DNA of 64,000 nucleotides, taken from Hydrangea macrophylla (Eukaryota > Streptophyta > Magnoliopsida > Cornales > Hydrangeaceae). Every line of letters starts with the position of its first letter. The first letter of the stretch is position 1. Location: positions 28,128,501 to 28,192,500 of the forward strand of contig CM066988.1 of the NCBI GenBank assembly GCA_033977485.1, given 5' to 3'. The translations under genes were made by a program, and so were the position numbers. Below the pieces are notes generated by a model, which was given only the letters and a program-made list of their open reading frames with translations, had not been told where the DNA came from and did no database searches. Of the stretch, positions 53,570 through 63,456 are shown piece by piece.

Positions 53570-54819
53570 TGTTGGAAACAGTTTCCAATTGCAGTGGAAA
53601 ATTACTTTAAAATATTATAAAGCGGATCAAAAGCTTATTTGATTACATATGATAATGGGTGAAAACAATATAAATTCACCTTTGAGATCTGTTGGATCCT
53701 TTTTGAGAACTCTTCGTGTCCTTCTTTCCTAGCAGCCTTCACCTCTATGACTTCAAGATACACACTTTACTCTTATATATAGTTATAGACCATCTATATC
53801 ACTCTCTAACCCTAGTCATCTTATCCATGCGTCCAAACACCTGTTAAGCTAGGGATGGGACTTCTAGGGTTCATTAACCTAGCTAAACTAAAATTGATTT
53901 CCATCCAACTCAACTCTTAAGTTTAGGAAATTATTTTAGTAAATTATTATCAACACCACTATATGACAATAATTGAACTCCATATTTAATAAACATATTT
54001 ATCCGAAGATAAAACCTAAACTTGTACAATAAAATACAGTGATGTTCCTCTACCAACGTATTCGAAATTATTTCTGGGATTAGTGTATCAACTATACTGT
54101 CAACCCGAAATTAATTACTTCTTATTATCTTTGAGCCCCAGTCACTTCTCATAAATTACTGAACATGACAACAACGGCTTGCTGACAAGACTGCAGTTCT
54201 CAGTAATTAACCCAATGACATTCTCAAGGGAATACTTACTCTCTACAGAGGGTAGATTCCATCTTGACAACTAGTGTTCACAATACTGTTCACTTAATTA
54301 CCCAAGATTCCAGGTGTTGATCTGTGTAGACCTCACTGATTGATAAGTCAAAATAATCAAGTCAACAGCTTGTGTTCACAGTTATCTCAGGATTAAGAAC
54401 ATATGTCATATACAAGTTTGAGTACCTATTAACCTATGACAAATTATTGTTAATAGATTTAACTCAACGTCCGTCAATGCACCAAATGCACTAGCACATT
54501 AACTCAGAGTCACTACTCTAATGATTGAGACTTTTCATTCCACTAAATGGAAGTTAATGTGCTACAGTCTAAACCTGATAAGCTATCCATACTTATCATT
54601 AACTGTGACAATTTTTAACAACTGCCAGTGATGATTTATATCTCCTATGTGTCAATCTAATTAACACAAATAAATCTGACAATATTGTTAATGGATAAAC
54701 ACACCAAACCATTCAACTCATGAATAACACATATTTGAATTTGTAAAGATGCTCATAAATATACGAATCATAGATGTCTGATTACAATAACTAACTGGTT
54801 CGAGGACATAATCCCAACA
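53570..54819 (-). repeat. Copia element G 3' LTR (1.25 kb)
   Basis: TGTTGGAAAC...ATCCCAACA with inverted ends. On the minus strand it follows a pol stop codon and a short purine-rich tract, CTAGTGGGTGTT. No coding sequence. Confidence 0.8.
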
Positions 54820-54834
54820 AACACCCACTAGCAC

Positions 54835-54992
54835 TCACAACCAATTAGGATTACATTGGATGCTTATATTGTCCAAGTGACGATCAAAAACCTTAGAAGG
54901 TAAGGCTTTAGTAAAGGGATCAGCAAGATTATCTGCCGTGCCAATCTTAGTCACTACAACGTCGCCACGTTGTACTATCTCTCTAATAAGAT
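54835..54992 (-). pseudogene. pol: Copia element G pol C-terminus, cut by element F
   Basis: The minus strand encodes IREIVQRGDVVVTKIGTADN then LADPFTKALPSKVFDRHL, the end of a plant Copia RNase H domain, ending with TGA at 54837-54835. No internal stop is seen in this short piece. It is interrupted at 54992 by insertion of element F in the opposite orientation; the rest of G should lie beyond 64000. Confidence 0.82.
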
Positions 54993-55301
54993 TGTTAGCC
55001 CTAAGGCTTTACTCCTTTAGTTTTGATGATTAACAAATTACTAAGTCGCATATCTAATGAACTTGATTGATTAAGAATGCAGAAAGATCAAAGAATTCAA
55101 GATTTCATTATGAGCCTTGATGTTTTCAGAACAAAGAATTAAGGCCTATTGAAGAGATATTTGTTATTGTCTTGGGTCAAACTATCTTTTAGGACTCTTT
55201 GTAAAGCACTTATTGTTTGTGAACATCATCCTTAGTGGCTCAATTGACTCCATAAAGAAATCAAATCTTAAACCTGAAAAATCTCTTGAAAATGCAGTAA
55301 A

Positions 55302-55498
55302 ACAGTCGACTGATCCCCCGATTCAGTCGACTGAATGGTCCAGTCGACGGTACAGTCGTCTGTGTTGGACAGTATGTTCTTTTTGACAAAACCAGTCGAC
55401 TGCCACCACGACTCAGTCGACTGATATCTGTGCCTGTTAAAAATTCTCTGAACCTTTTGAAACTTCAGTCGACTGTCCTGCTAATCCAGTCGACTGAA
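55302..55498. repeat. CAGTCGACTG palindrome array in the F 5' LTR
   Basis: Six copies of GTCGACTG, mostly within CAGTCGACTG, plus two variants (AGTCGACGG, AGTCGTCTG), ending about 95 bp before the TATA box. Repeated in the 3' LTR at 63766-63962. Confidence 0.9.
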
Positions 55499-55593
55499 CG
55501 ACTTCGAGAAACACAGTAACGGCTAGTTAACTGCATTTAATGAAGGCTTTAAATTTCCCACCTACTTCCAACGGTTGGAAATCTTAAAGAAGC

Positions 55594-55601
55594 TATAAAT
55601 A
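55594..55601 (+). promoter_or_regulatory. Predicted TATA box of the F LTR
   Basis: AGCTATAAATACATG, followed by a pyrimidine-rich stretch, a typical plant promoter core. Confidence 0.65.
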
Positions 55602-56145
55602 CATGATTTTGAACTTCTTAAAAGCTCTCTCTTTCTTTTTTCAATCCAACTTGAATATAATCCATTCATTTACTATTGAGCATTAAGTTTGGTGAGATCA
55701 TAAAGAATATTGCTCTAGCTATCAATTGTATTCATTGAAGAGCATTTATTGTGAGCTTTATCTTGTATTCATCCACTCTTTGAGAGAGAGTTTTTCTTAT
55801 TGTATCTAAATTCAATTTGTAAAGGAAGGTTGTGATTAGGGTTGGTGTAACCCTAGATCAAGTGAAGAAGGATTTTCTTCCTTGAGAAGATTGTAAGGGT
55901 TTGATCTTCACCCCAAGAAGGTTAAGCTAGTGGAATCCTCAAGAAAGTGTTCTTGAGGGGTGGAAGTAGGGCGCGGTGTGCGGTTTCCCGAACCACCTAA
56001 AAATTCGGTTTGCATTGTGTCTCTTCTTTCTTTCTCTCCTTTGCATTTGATATTTCTTTTGGGCATTTAATTTTGAACAAATTTTTAATCTTCCTATAAA
56101 CCTTATTCACCCCCCCTCTAAGGTTTCCACATTTGGGCCAACAAT

Positions 56146-56157
56146 TGGTATCAGAGC
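56146..56157 (+). other. Primer binding site of element F (initiator tRNA-Met)
   Basis: TGGTATCAGAGC, two bases after the LTR; the standard Copia primer site. Confidence 0.92.
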
Positions 56158-56200
56158 CTCGGCTCAATATTTTCTAAAGTTAAATTGAGTTAAAGATCAA

Positions 56201-57946
56201 ATGGAAACTACCACTACTAATATTATTTATAGTGAGGGGCAATCATCAAATAGACCTCCTTGTTTTAATGGTTCAAATTATGCCTATTGGAAAAATCGAA
56301 TGAGAATTTACATGATTGCTCAAGACTTTGATCTTTGGCAACTTGTTGTGAATGGACCTCACATTCCCATCAAGATTATAGATAATGTTGAAATTGAGAA
56401 AACCATTGAGGAATACAATGATATTGATAAGAGGCTTATCAAGATGAATGCAAACGCCATGAACATTTTATATTGTGGATTAGACCCAAATGAGTATAAC
56501 AGAATTTCCTCTTGCGAATCCGCAAAGGAAATTTGGGACAAACTTGAGGTTGCTCATGAAGGTACTAATCAAGTTAAGAAATCCAAAATCAATCTTCTTG
56601 TTCAAACATATGAAATGTTTAAAATGTCATCAAATGAAACCATTAGTGAAATGTTTACTCGCTTCACTATTATTATCAATAGTTTGAAAAGTCTTGGTAA
56701 AACATACACTAATGAGGAGATGATTGAGAAATTGCTTAGGTCTCTTCCAAAGAATTGGCAACCTAAAGTGACGGCAATCCGAGAAGCCAAAGAACTCTCA
56801 ACACTCTCATTGGAGCAACTCTTGGGCTCTCTTGTTACACACGAGATGGAGTTGGCGGTGTTTGACAAGGAAGACAAGAAGAAGAACATTGCTCTCAAAA
56901 TATCTCAAGAAAGTGAAGAGAATAGTGATAGCAATGAAGACGATGAGATGGCTATGATCACAAGGAAGTTCAAGAGATTCTTAAAAAGAGACAAGAACTT
57001 CACTAGAAGAACTCCTAAGGTGATAGAAGCCAAAAAGGAACCAATTATATGTTTCAAATGCAAGAAACTGGGTCATGTCAAGGCCGATTGTCCCTTGATG
57101 AAGAATAACTACAAGAAAACCAAGAAAAGGGCAATGAAGGCTACTTGGGACGACTCCGATAGCGATTCATCAAAAGACGACTCAAGTGATGAGGAAGTGG
57201 CAAATATTTGCCTCATGGCACACTTGAGTGAGGTAAATGACCCTACTCCCGATACTTGCCTTGACTCTAAAAAATTTGATGAACTCCAAAATGCTTTTGA
57301 AGAGTTGCATCAAGAATTGGAAAAATTGGGAACAAAGTACGTCTCTCTTAAAAAGAATTTTTCATTACTCTCAAATGAATTAGATGATTTAAGAAGTCAA
57401 AATGATCTCTTGATAAAAGAAAATGAAGCTCTAATTTCTCTAAAATCTCAAAATGACTTATTGAGAAAAGAGATGGAAGAGCTCTCATCAAATGATTCTA
57501 CATCAAATGACTTAAAGAAAGAAAATGAGGACTTGAAGAAGCAAGTGGAAGATCTAAACAAAACATTGGCAAAATTCACTCTTGGGGAACAAAATTTAAA
57601 TATGCTTTTGGGAAAACAAAGATGCGTCTTTGAAAAAGCCGGTTTAGGATTTAATCCTACCATTAAAGAAAAGAAATATGATAACTTCTTTTCAAAAGGT
57701 GCTTCCACAAGTTCTAACAAGATTCATGTGAAAAGCTCACATCAAAATATATTTGTTAAAGCAAATTCCTCAAGTACTTCCAATCCTAATGTAACTTGCC
57801 ACTATTGCTTAAGAAAAGGACATGTAAACTACAAGTGTCCAAACAAGAGAAAGATCCAAATGGTATGGGTTATAAAGGGAACAACACCTCCCTTTGCTAA
57901 CAAAGTTGGACCCAACGAATATTGGGTACCAAAGAGGATCACCTAA
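56201..57946 (+). CDS. gag: Element F gag: SIRE-like capsid/nucleocapsid protein
   Basis: 581 aa. N-terminal capsid region with PPCFNGSNYAYWKNRMRIYM and ANAMNILYCGLDPNEYNRI, typical of SIRE-type Copia gag. A first zinc knuckle, CFKCKKLGHVKADC, is at 284-297. An acidic stretch is followed by a long coiled coil (~360-470; ELHQELEKLGTKYVSL, LKKENEDLKKQVEDLNKTL). A second knuckle, CHYCLRKGHVNYKC, is at 533-546. It ends WVPKRIT with TAA. The frame is intact. Pol is in another frame beginning 13 bases downstream. Confidence 0.92.
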   Translation: METTTTNIIYSEGQSSNRPPCFNGSNYAYWKNRMRIYMIAQDFDLWQLVVNGPHIPIKIIDNVEIEKTIEEYNDIDKRLIKMNANAMNILYCGLDPNEYNRISSCESAKEIWDKLEVAHEGTNQVKKSKINLLVQTYEMFKMSSNETISEMFTRFTIIINSLKSLGKTYTNEEMIEKLLRSLPKNWQPKVTAIREAKELSTLSLEQLLGSLVTHEMELAVFDKEDKKKNIALKISQESEENSDSNEDDEMAMITRKFKRFLKRDKNFTRRTPKVIEAKKEPIICFKCKKLGHVKADCPLMKNNYKKTKKRAMKATWDDSDSDSSKDDSSDEEVANICLMAHLSEVNDPTPDTCLDSKKFDELQNAFEELHQELEKLGTKYVSLKKNFSLLSNELDDLRSQNDLLIKENEALISLKSQNDLLRKEMEELSSNDSTSNDLKKENEDLKKQVEDLNKTLAKFTLGEQNLNMLLGKQRCVFEKAGLGFNPTIKEKKYDNFFSKGASTSSNKIHVKSSHQNIFVKANSSSTSNPNVTCHYCLRKGHVNYKCPNKRKIQMVWVIKGTTPPFANKVGPNEYWVPKRIT

Positions 57947-57959
57947 GTTTGTTTTGTAG

Positions 57960-60900
57960 GTTTGCCTTAAATCTTCTAGCAAGGATAGATGGTTCTTGGA
58001 TAGCGGGTGCTCAAGACACATGACCGGAGACAAGTCCAAGTTCTCATCTCTTTCTCCAAAGGATGGAGGAAATGTCACATTCGGAGACAACTCTAAAGGA
58101 AAAATCATCGGTATAGGTAATATTGGTAAGAATTCCTCCTTAACTATTGAAAATGTACTTCTAGTTGAAGGTCTTAAACATAACTTGCTTAGCATTAGTC
58201 AACTTTGTGATAAAGGTTTTCAAGTTGTGTTCGAATCTAACTATTGCATGATTAAATTTGCTCGTAGTGATAAAATCTTGTTTATTGCCTATAGAGAAGA
58301 TAATGTGTATACAATTGATTTTGATGATATATCATCTCAAGATGTTAAGTGTTTTGCCGCTTTGAATGAAACAAGTTGGCTTTGGCATAGAAGATTGGGT
58401 CATGCTAGCATTGATTTACTTTCAAATTTATCTAAAAATGATTTAGTTAAAGGTTTGCCAAAAACAAAATTTATTAAAGATAAAATTTGTGATGCTTGTC
58501 AACTCGGAAAGCAAATCAAGACATCTTTTAAAAAGAAAAAGGAAATATCTACTTGTAGACCTCTTGAATTACTTCACATGGATTTATTTGGTCCAAATAG
58601 AGTTGCTAGCATGAGTGGCAAAATCTATGCCTTTGTCATTGTTGATGACTTCTCTAGATTCTCTTGGGTGTTCTTTCTTGCACATAAGGATGAAGCTTAT
58701 TCTATTTTCGTTAACTTTTGTAAACGAGTTCAAAATGAAAAGGGTTATGCGATTAACAACATAAGAAGTGATAGAGGGCGAGAATTTGACAATAATGAGA
58801 TTACTTTGTTTTGTGAAGAAAATGGTTTTAGTCACAATTTTTCGGCACCAAGAACTCCTCAACAAAATGGGGTTGTTGAGAGGAAAAATAGATCTCTTCA
58901 AGAAATGGCAAGAACCATGTTGAACGAATTCTCTTTACCAAAGTATTTTTGGGCCGAGGCCACTAGCACTTCATGTTATGTTATTAATCGTGTGGTCATT
59001 AGAAACAAGCTCAATAAGACCCCATATGAGCTTTGGAAAGGAAGAAAACCAAACATAAGTTATTTCAAAGTCTTTGGATGTAAGTGCTTTATCTTGAATA
59101 CTAAGGATAATCTAGGAAAATTTGATGCTAAATCGGATGAAGGCATTTTTCTTGGGTATTCTCAAATTAGCAAAGCCTATAGAGTTTTTAACAAAAGGAC
59201 ATTGGTTGTAGAAGAATCAATGCATGTTGTCTTTGATGAAGCAAATCCTTTTAAGAAAACTTTGGATGATGAAATTGATACTTCAAAGGATATTTCAAAT
59301 AATGTTGAAATCAATGCTTCAAACTCTCTACCTCTTGAAATTTCTAAGGAAGAATTGCCACCTTCTATTGAACCACCTAGAGTGGAAACAAGAAGTGATC
59401 TTCCTTTTGAATGGAAAAATGTGCCTAATCATCCTATCGATCAAATCCTAGGAGATCCTAGTCAAGGTGTTGCTACTAGATCATCTCTTAAAAATATTTG
59501 TAATAACTTAGCATTTCTATCTCAAATTGAACCTAAGAACTTTGATGAAGCCGAGAACGATGAACATTGGATCTTAGCTATGCAAGAAGAGCTTAATCAA
59601 TTTGAGAGAAATAAAGTTTGGACTCTTGTTCCTAAACCTAATGATCATACTATAATTGGAACAAAATGGGTTTTTCGAAATAAAATGGATGAATCCGGCA
59701 TTGTCATGAGAAACAAGGCTAGATTAGTCGCCCAAGGCTACAATCAAGAAGAAGGTATAGACTACGAGGAGACCTATGCTCCCGTAGCTAGACTAGAAGC
59801 TATTAGGATGCTTCTTGCTTTTGCTTGCCATAAAAAGTTCAAACTTTTTCAAATGGATGTGAAAAGTGCCTTTCTAAATGGTTTTATTTCCGAGGAAGTT
59901 TATGTCAAACAACCTCCCGGTTTTGAAGATCCACATCATCCCGATTATGTTTTTAAACTAACAAAAGCCTTGTATGGTTTAAAACAAGCTCCACGTGCTT
60001 GGTATGATAGATTAAGCAAATATCTTATTGATCTTGGTTTTAGACGAGGAAAAATTGATACTACTCTTTTCATTAAAACCTCAAATAAAGATATTTTACT
60101 TGTTCAAATCTATGTGGATGACATTATTTTTGGAGCTACTAATGAAAAAATGTGTGAAGAATTTGCATCTTGCATGCAAAGTGAATCTGAAATGAGTTTG
60201 ATGGGGGAGCTTAATTTCTTCCTTGGTCTTCAAATAAAACAACTCAAGGATGGCATTTTTATAAATCAATCCAAGTATATTAAGGATCTTTTAAAAAAAT
60301 TTGGATTGGAAGGTAGTAAAGTTTTTCAAACTCCTATGAGTTCTACTTTGAAACTTGATAAAGATGAAGCTGGCAAGCCTGTAGATTGTAAGCTTTTTCG
60401 GGGGATGATTGGTAGTCTATTGTATCTCACTGCAAGTAGACCGGATATAATGTTTAGTGTATGCCTTTGTGCCAGATTCCAAGCTTCACCGAAGGAATCA
60501 CATGTTATTGCGGTTAAACGTATTTTTTGTTATCTTCTAGGTACTATAGACATAGGTCTTTGGTATCCTAAAAACACCTCTTTTGAATTAACAAGTTTTT
60601 CGGATGCGGATTTTGCCGGTTGTAAAATTGATCGCAAAAGTACTAGTGGCACTTGTCATTTCTTAGGACACTCTCTTGTTTCATGGTCTAGTAAGAAACA
60701 AAATTCGGTAGCTCTATCTACGACCGAAGCCGAATATATAGCCGCCGGAAGTTGTTGTGCACAAGCACTTTATATGAAACAACAATTGGAAGATTTTGAA
60801 CTTTACTTTAATCATATTCCTATAAAGTGTGATAATACTAGTGCCATTTGCCTATCCAAAAATCCCATCCAACACTCTAGGACCAAACACATTGAGATCC

Positions 60901-61064
60901 GTCATCATTTCATTCGCGATCATGTTCAAAAGGGGGATGTCGATTTTGTTTTCATCGACACCGATCATCAATGGGCCGATATTTTTACCAAACCTCTTCC
61001 CGAAGAACGGTTTTGTATCATTCGAAGGGAATTAGGCATGTCTCGTTTGTGTGATTTATGTTAA
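57960..61064 (+). CDS. pol: Element F pol: Copia protease-integrase-RT-RNase H
   Basis: The open frame begins after TAG at 57957-57959. There is no early ATG; the [20 protein letters not shown] protease region is in this frame, so production as part of Gag-Pol is expected. Protease DSGC. Integrase: zinc-binding [14 protein letters not shown] and CDACQLGKQ; core [73 protein letters not shown] and catalytic YVDD (706-709 counted from 57996). RNase [19 protein letters not shown] and [12 protein letters not shown]. No internal stops. It lies in the +1 frame relative to gag, so synthesis needs a frameshift plus stop bypass, or splicing. The lineage's usual gag-pol link may be broken here. Confidence 0.92.
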   Translation, partial: VCLKSSSKDRWFLDSGCSRHMTGDKSKFSSLSPKDGGNVTFGDNSKGKIIGIGNIGKNSSLTIENVLLVEGLKHNLLSISQLCDKGFQVVFESNYCMIKFARSDKILFIAYREDNVYTIDFDDISSQDVKCFAALNETSWLWHRRLGHASIDLLSNLSKNDLVKGLPKTKFIKDKICDACQLGKQIKTSFKKKKEISTCRPLELLHMDLFGPNRVASMSGKIYAFVIVDDFSRFSWVFFLAHKDEAYSIFVNFCKRVQNEKGYAINNIRSDRGREFDNNEITLFCEENGFSHNFSAPRTPQQNGVVERKNRSLQEMARTMLNEFSLPKYFWAEATSTSCYVINRVVIRNKLNKTPYELWKGRKPNISYFKVFGCKCFILNTKDNLGKFDAKSDEGIFLGYSQISKAYRVFNKRTLVVEESMHVVFDEANPFKKTLDDEIDTSKDISNNVEINASNSLPLEISKEELPPSIEPPRVETRSDLPFEWKNVPNHPIDQILGDPSQGVATRSSLKNICNNLAFLSQIEPKNFDEAENDEHWILAMQEELNQFERNKVWTLVPKPNDHTIIGTKWVFRNKMDESGIVMRNKARLVAQGYNQEEGIDYEETYAPVARLEAIRMLLAFACHKKFKLFQMDVKSAFLNGFISEEVYVKQPPGFEDPHHPDYVFKLTKALYGLKQAPRAWYDRLSKYLIDLGFRRGKIDTTLFIKTSNKDILLVQIYVDDIIFGATNEKMCEEFASCMQSESEMSLMGELNFFLGLQIKQLKDGIFINQSKYIKDLLKKFGLEGSKVFQTPMSSTLKLDKDEAGKPVDCKLFRGMIGSLLYLTASRPDIMFSVCLCARFQASPKESHVIAVKRIFCYLLGTIDIGLWYPKNTSFELTSFSDADFAGCKIDRKSTSGTCHFLGHSLVSWSSKKQNSVALSTTEAEYIAAGSCCAQALYMKQQLEDFELYFNHIPIKCDNTSAICLSKNPIQHSRTKHIEIRHHFIRDHVQKGDVDFVFIDTDHQWADIFTKPLPEERFCIIRRELGMSRLCDLC

Positions 61065-61125
61065 ATTGGTCTCACTTAACTTCTGTGCTGTTTTTCTCTC
61101 TTTGTTTTGCCTTTCTGTCTTGTGA

Positions 61126-61436
61126 AGTCGACTGGTCCCTCGACTCAGTCGACTGATGTCTCTTGCTTTCTCCTTCATTTTGTTTCTGCCTCAGTCAGTC
61201 GACTGAAGAGTCGACTGATATCAGAATCAGTCGACTGAGGTGTGCTCATTTTCGTCGACTGAACCTCTTTGCCTTTTTCTCATCTCTCTTCCGTCGACTG
61301 AACAGTCGACTGTTTTTACATCTTTGAACTTCTGCCCAACTCAGTCGACTGCTAAGTCGACTGAACCTCTGTTAGCCCCAATTTCTTGCCCTAATTTGAG
61401 ATGCAGTCGACTGCTTTCCCGTATCAGTCGACTGAT
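61126..61436. repeat. CAGTCGACTG palindrome array upstream of F ORF3
   Basis: Twelve copies of GTCGACTG in 311 bp, most as CAGTCGACTG(A), in otherwise unrelated T/C-rich sequence between pol and the third ORF. Denser than the LTR array. It ends 12 bp before a TATA-like box. Confidence 0.9.
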
Positions 61437-61447
61437 CCTTCGTTCTC

Positions 61448-61455
61448 TATATATA
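61448..61455 (+). promoter_or_regulatory. Candidate internal TATA box for F ORF3
   Basis: CTCTATATATATTCAG, just after the palindrome array and 140 bases upstream of the ORF3 ATG, followed by a pyrimidine-rich leader with CTCTCTGTCTCTCTGG. The order copies that of the LTR promoter. No transcript evidence. Confidence 0.5.
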
Positions 61456-61595
61456 TTCAGTTCATTTTTTTTCCTTCATTCCGGTTTCACTCTCTGTCTC
61501 TCTGGCGATTCTTCCTCCTTCCCTCTTTCTCTTCAATTTTTCTTTAAAACCTAGCCTAATTTCTCATCCTTTTCTCTCTCACTCTCTCCCTCATC

Positions 61596-62963
61596 ATGGC
61601 TCCCAAGCTCAAACGCAAGGAACCAGCCAGTGGCTCCTCGTCTGCTCCTCCAGCGACCAAAGCCAAACGGTTCCCTACTCAAGAGGAACAAGAAAGCTTC
61701 GACGAGACTTTCTCACACCGTCATGTTGTGTTTGGTAAGATTCTCCCCATTCCATTCTCTAAATCTGCAAATCTCCGTCTTGGTTTTCTAATGGAACGAT
61801 TAAAATGGACTCTATTTACTAGTCTTAGACAACCTTGCTATCCCACACTTGTTAAAGAATTCTATTGTAATATGGTTCACGGACATCGCACGGACACCTT
61901 CTCCTCTTTTGTTCGTGGTGTCCGAATCCGTCTTGATCCTGACTCTGTGTCCGTCATTCTTCATATTCCCCAAGGTGATATTAGAGAATTTAACACTAAT
62001 ACATGGAACCAAGGGCATGGGTTCGACCCTCTCACTGCTTGCCGTCTCATTACCGGCAACAATGAGCTGTCGTATCCCGCAAAGCCTAAAGCGTCTGCTT
62101 TAACTTTTGAAGCCCGTCTTCTACATCACCTCCTTACCTACACTCTTCTTCCCCGTGCTGGAGGACGGGATTCTGTGTCTTTTTTGGATGTTTTTATAAT
62201 TTGGTGTATTCTTGAGAATAAACCTTTTGACCTTCCTTGGCTTATCTGTCGCCACATTGGCGAATGTCAAAAGAAGTCTAAGACCAGCTCTTTGCCTTAT
62301 GGGTTTGCCTTGACGGTTGTTTTTCGTCATTTCAAAGTCCCTCTGGAAGACGAACTTGACCGTCACGACCCTGCTCCTACAGATTTCTATTCCTCCACCA
62401 TTCTATCCCTAATGGGATACAAACTTGTCGGGAACGCGTTTGTTCCCAAAGTCACTCCTGCTCCTCCTGTTGCTCCTACTCCTGTTCCTCACATTTCTGA
62501 TACTCAAACTCCTCCTCCTCCTCCCTCATCCTCTGCTCCATCTTCTTCGTCTGCTCCTCCTCCTCCACCTTCTACACATACTGACTCACCACCTCCAGAT
62601 GTCTTGGAGCAGTTATCTGTCATTTCTGCTCAGGTGTTGAGCCTCTCCACTTCTATATCCTCTCTCGCCTCTTCTCACTCTCAGGCCTTTGAGTCTCTTC
62701 AGGGCTCTATCTCATCTGCACAGCAGCAGACTATGGAGACACAGCAGCGAGCCATAGAGTCCTTACGAGCTGATGTGCTTGAGATTGGGGGCTCTCTGGA
62801 CACCTTGCGTACCTCGACTGCTGCTACTCAGGAGCTTGTCGATCGTCGCCTCTCGTCTCTCCAGTCTTCCCTTGATGATGTTCGTGAGGAGATGCGCGTG
62901 ATAATATTTGACTTGGTATTACTCGATAGTGTGTTCTGTAGGGTGATTGGATGGGCAAATTGA
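61596..62963 (+). CDS. Element F ORF3: SIRE-type third ORF ('envelope-position') protein
   Basis: 455 aa; the start CATCATGGCT has a good plant context. The basic N-terminus (KLKRKEP...KAKRFP) could be a nuclear localisation signal. Residues ~40-275 form a helical domain with PTLVKEFYCNMV and FVRGVRIRLDPDSVSVILHI, matching the 'putative plant transposon protein' domain found in retroelement ORFs. A Pro/Ser-rich linker (~290-335) and a helical, probably coiled-coil segment (~345-430) follow. No signal peptide; the C-terminal ~20 residues are hydrophobic (VIIFDLVLLDSVF), which may be a weak membrane segment or readthrough into non-coding DNA. SIRE elements are known for such ORFs, once called envelope-like. 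Function unproven. Confidence 0.8.
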   Translation: MAPKLKRKEPASGSSSAPPATKAKRFPTQEEQESFDETFSHRHVVFGKILPIPFSKSANLRLGFLMERLKWTLFTSLRQPCYPTLVKEFYCNMVHGHRTDTFSSFVRGVRIRLDPDSVSVILHIPQGDIREFNTNTWNQGHGFDPLTACRLITGNNELSYPAKPKASALTFEARLLHHLLTYTLLPRAGGRDSVSFLDVFIIWCILENKPFDLPWLICRHIGECQKKSKTSSLPYGFALTVVFRHFKVPLEDELDRHDPAPTDFYSSTILSLMGYKLVGNAFVPKVTPAPPVAPTPVPHISDTQTPPPPPSSSAPSSSSAPPPPPSTHTDSPPPDVLEQLSVISAQVLSLSTSISSLASSHSQAFESLQGSISSAQQQTMETQQRAIESLRADVLEIGGSLDTLRTSTAATQELVDRRLSSLQSSLDDVREEMRVIIFDLVLLDSVFCRVIGWAN

Positions 62964-63443
62964 CAGATAGATAGACAGTTATCATTTTTGGCTTAACTCA
63001 AAACCTACATTGTGTATGTTGGATAGCTATATGGATATCTTGGTTATTTATTTTGTTTGTTTCCTTAAACTTTATTGCAAGTAAATGCATATCATCATCT
63101 TTTGAACCATTTCCTTATATGTGTTGTTTATTTCTATTCTATATCAACATCCATGTTTATTGTTTTTCCATTGCTCGGGGAGATGATATAAATTTTTCCG
63201 ATGATTCCCGACACGTTTCCTCCACCCTTGCATCAATTTAGGGAGAGTTTTGCTTCCTTGCTTCCTTGTTTTTTTAATGATGCCAAAAGGGGGAGAAAAT
63301 GGTGTTGCATTGTGATTGCATATGGTTATGAATATGGTTATGAATGTTCAGTCTAGTGAATTAATTGCTAACAATTAATTTTTTTTGATTTCTCTCTTAC
63401 ATAGAATTTCTTTGTATAGGCAACTAGTAATTTGTCATCATCA
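62964..63443 (+). other. Element F 3' non-coding region
   Basis: AT-rich sequence after ORF3 including GATGCCAAAAGGGGGAGAAAATGG at about 63278-63301, a second polypurine-like tract upstream of the one beside the LTR. No gene; the ORF at 63053-63241 is not supported. Confidence 0.55.
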
Positions 63444-63456
63444 AAAAGGGGGAGAT
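63444..63456 (+). other. Polypurine tract of element F
   Basis: AAAAAGGGGGAGAT directly before TGTTAGCCCC, the usual SIRE-type tract. Confidence 0.88.

Larger units (their letters stand above)
54993..56143 (+). repeat. Element F 5' LTR (1151 bp)
   Basis: TGTTAGCCC...GGGCCAACA. It contains the CAGTCGACTG array, a TATA box at 55594 and a pyrimidine-rich CTCTCTCTTTC leader. Confidence 0.93.

Noticed and set aside
61126..61436. Possible CRISPR array (regularly repeated CAGTCGACTG)
   Set aside because: Plant nuclear context, 8-10 bp palindromic units, irregular spacing and no unique spacers of constant length.
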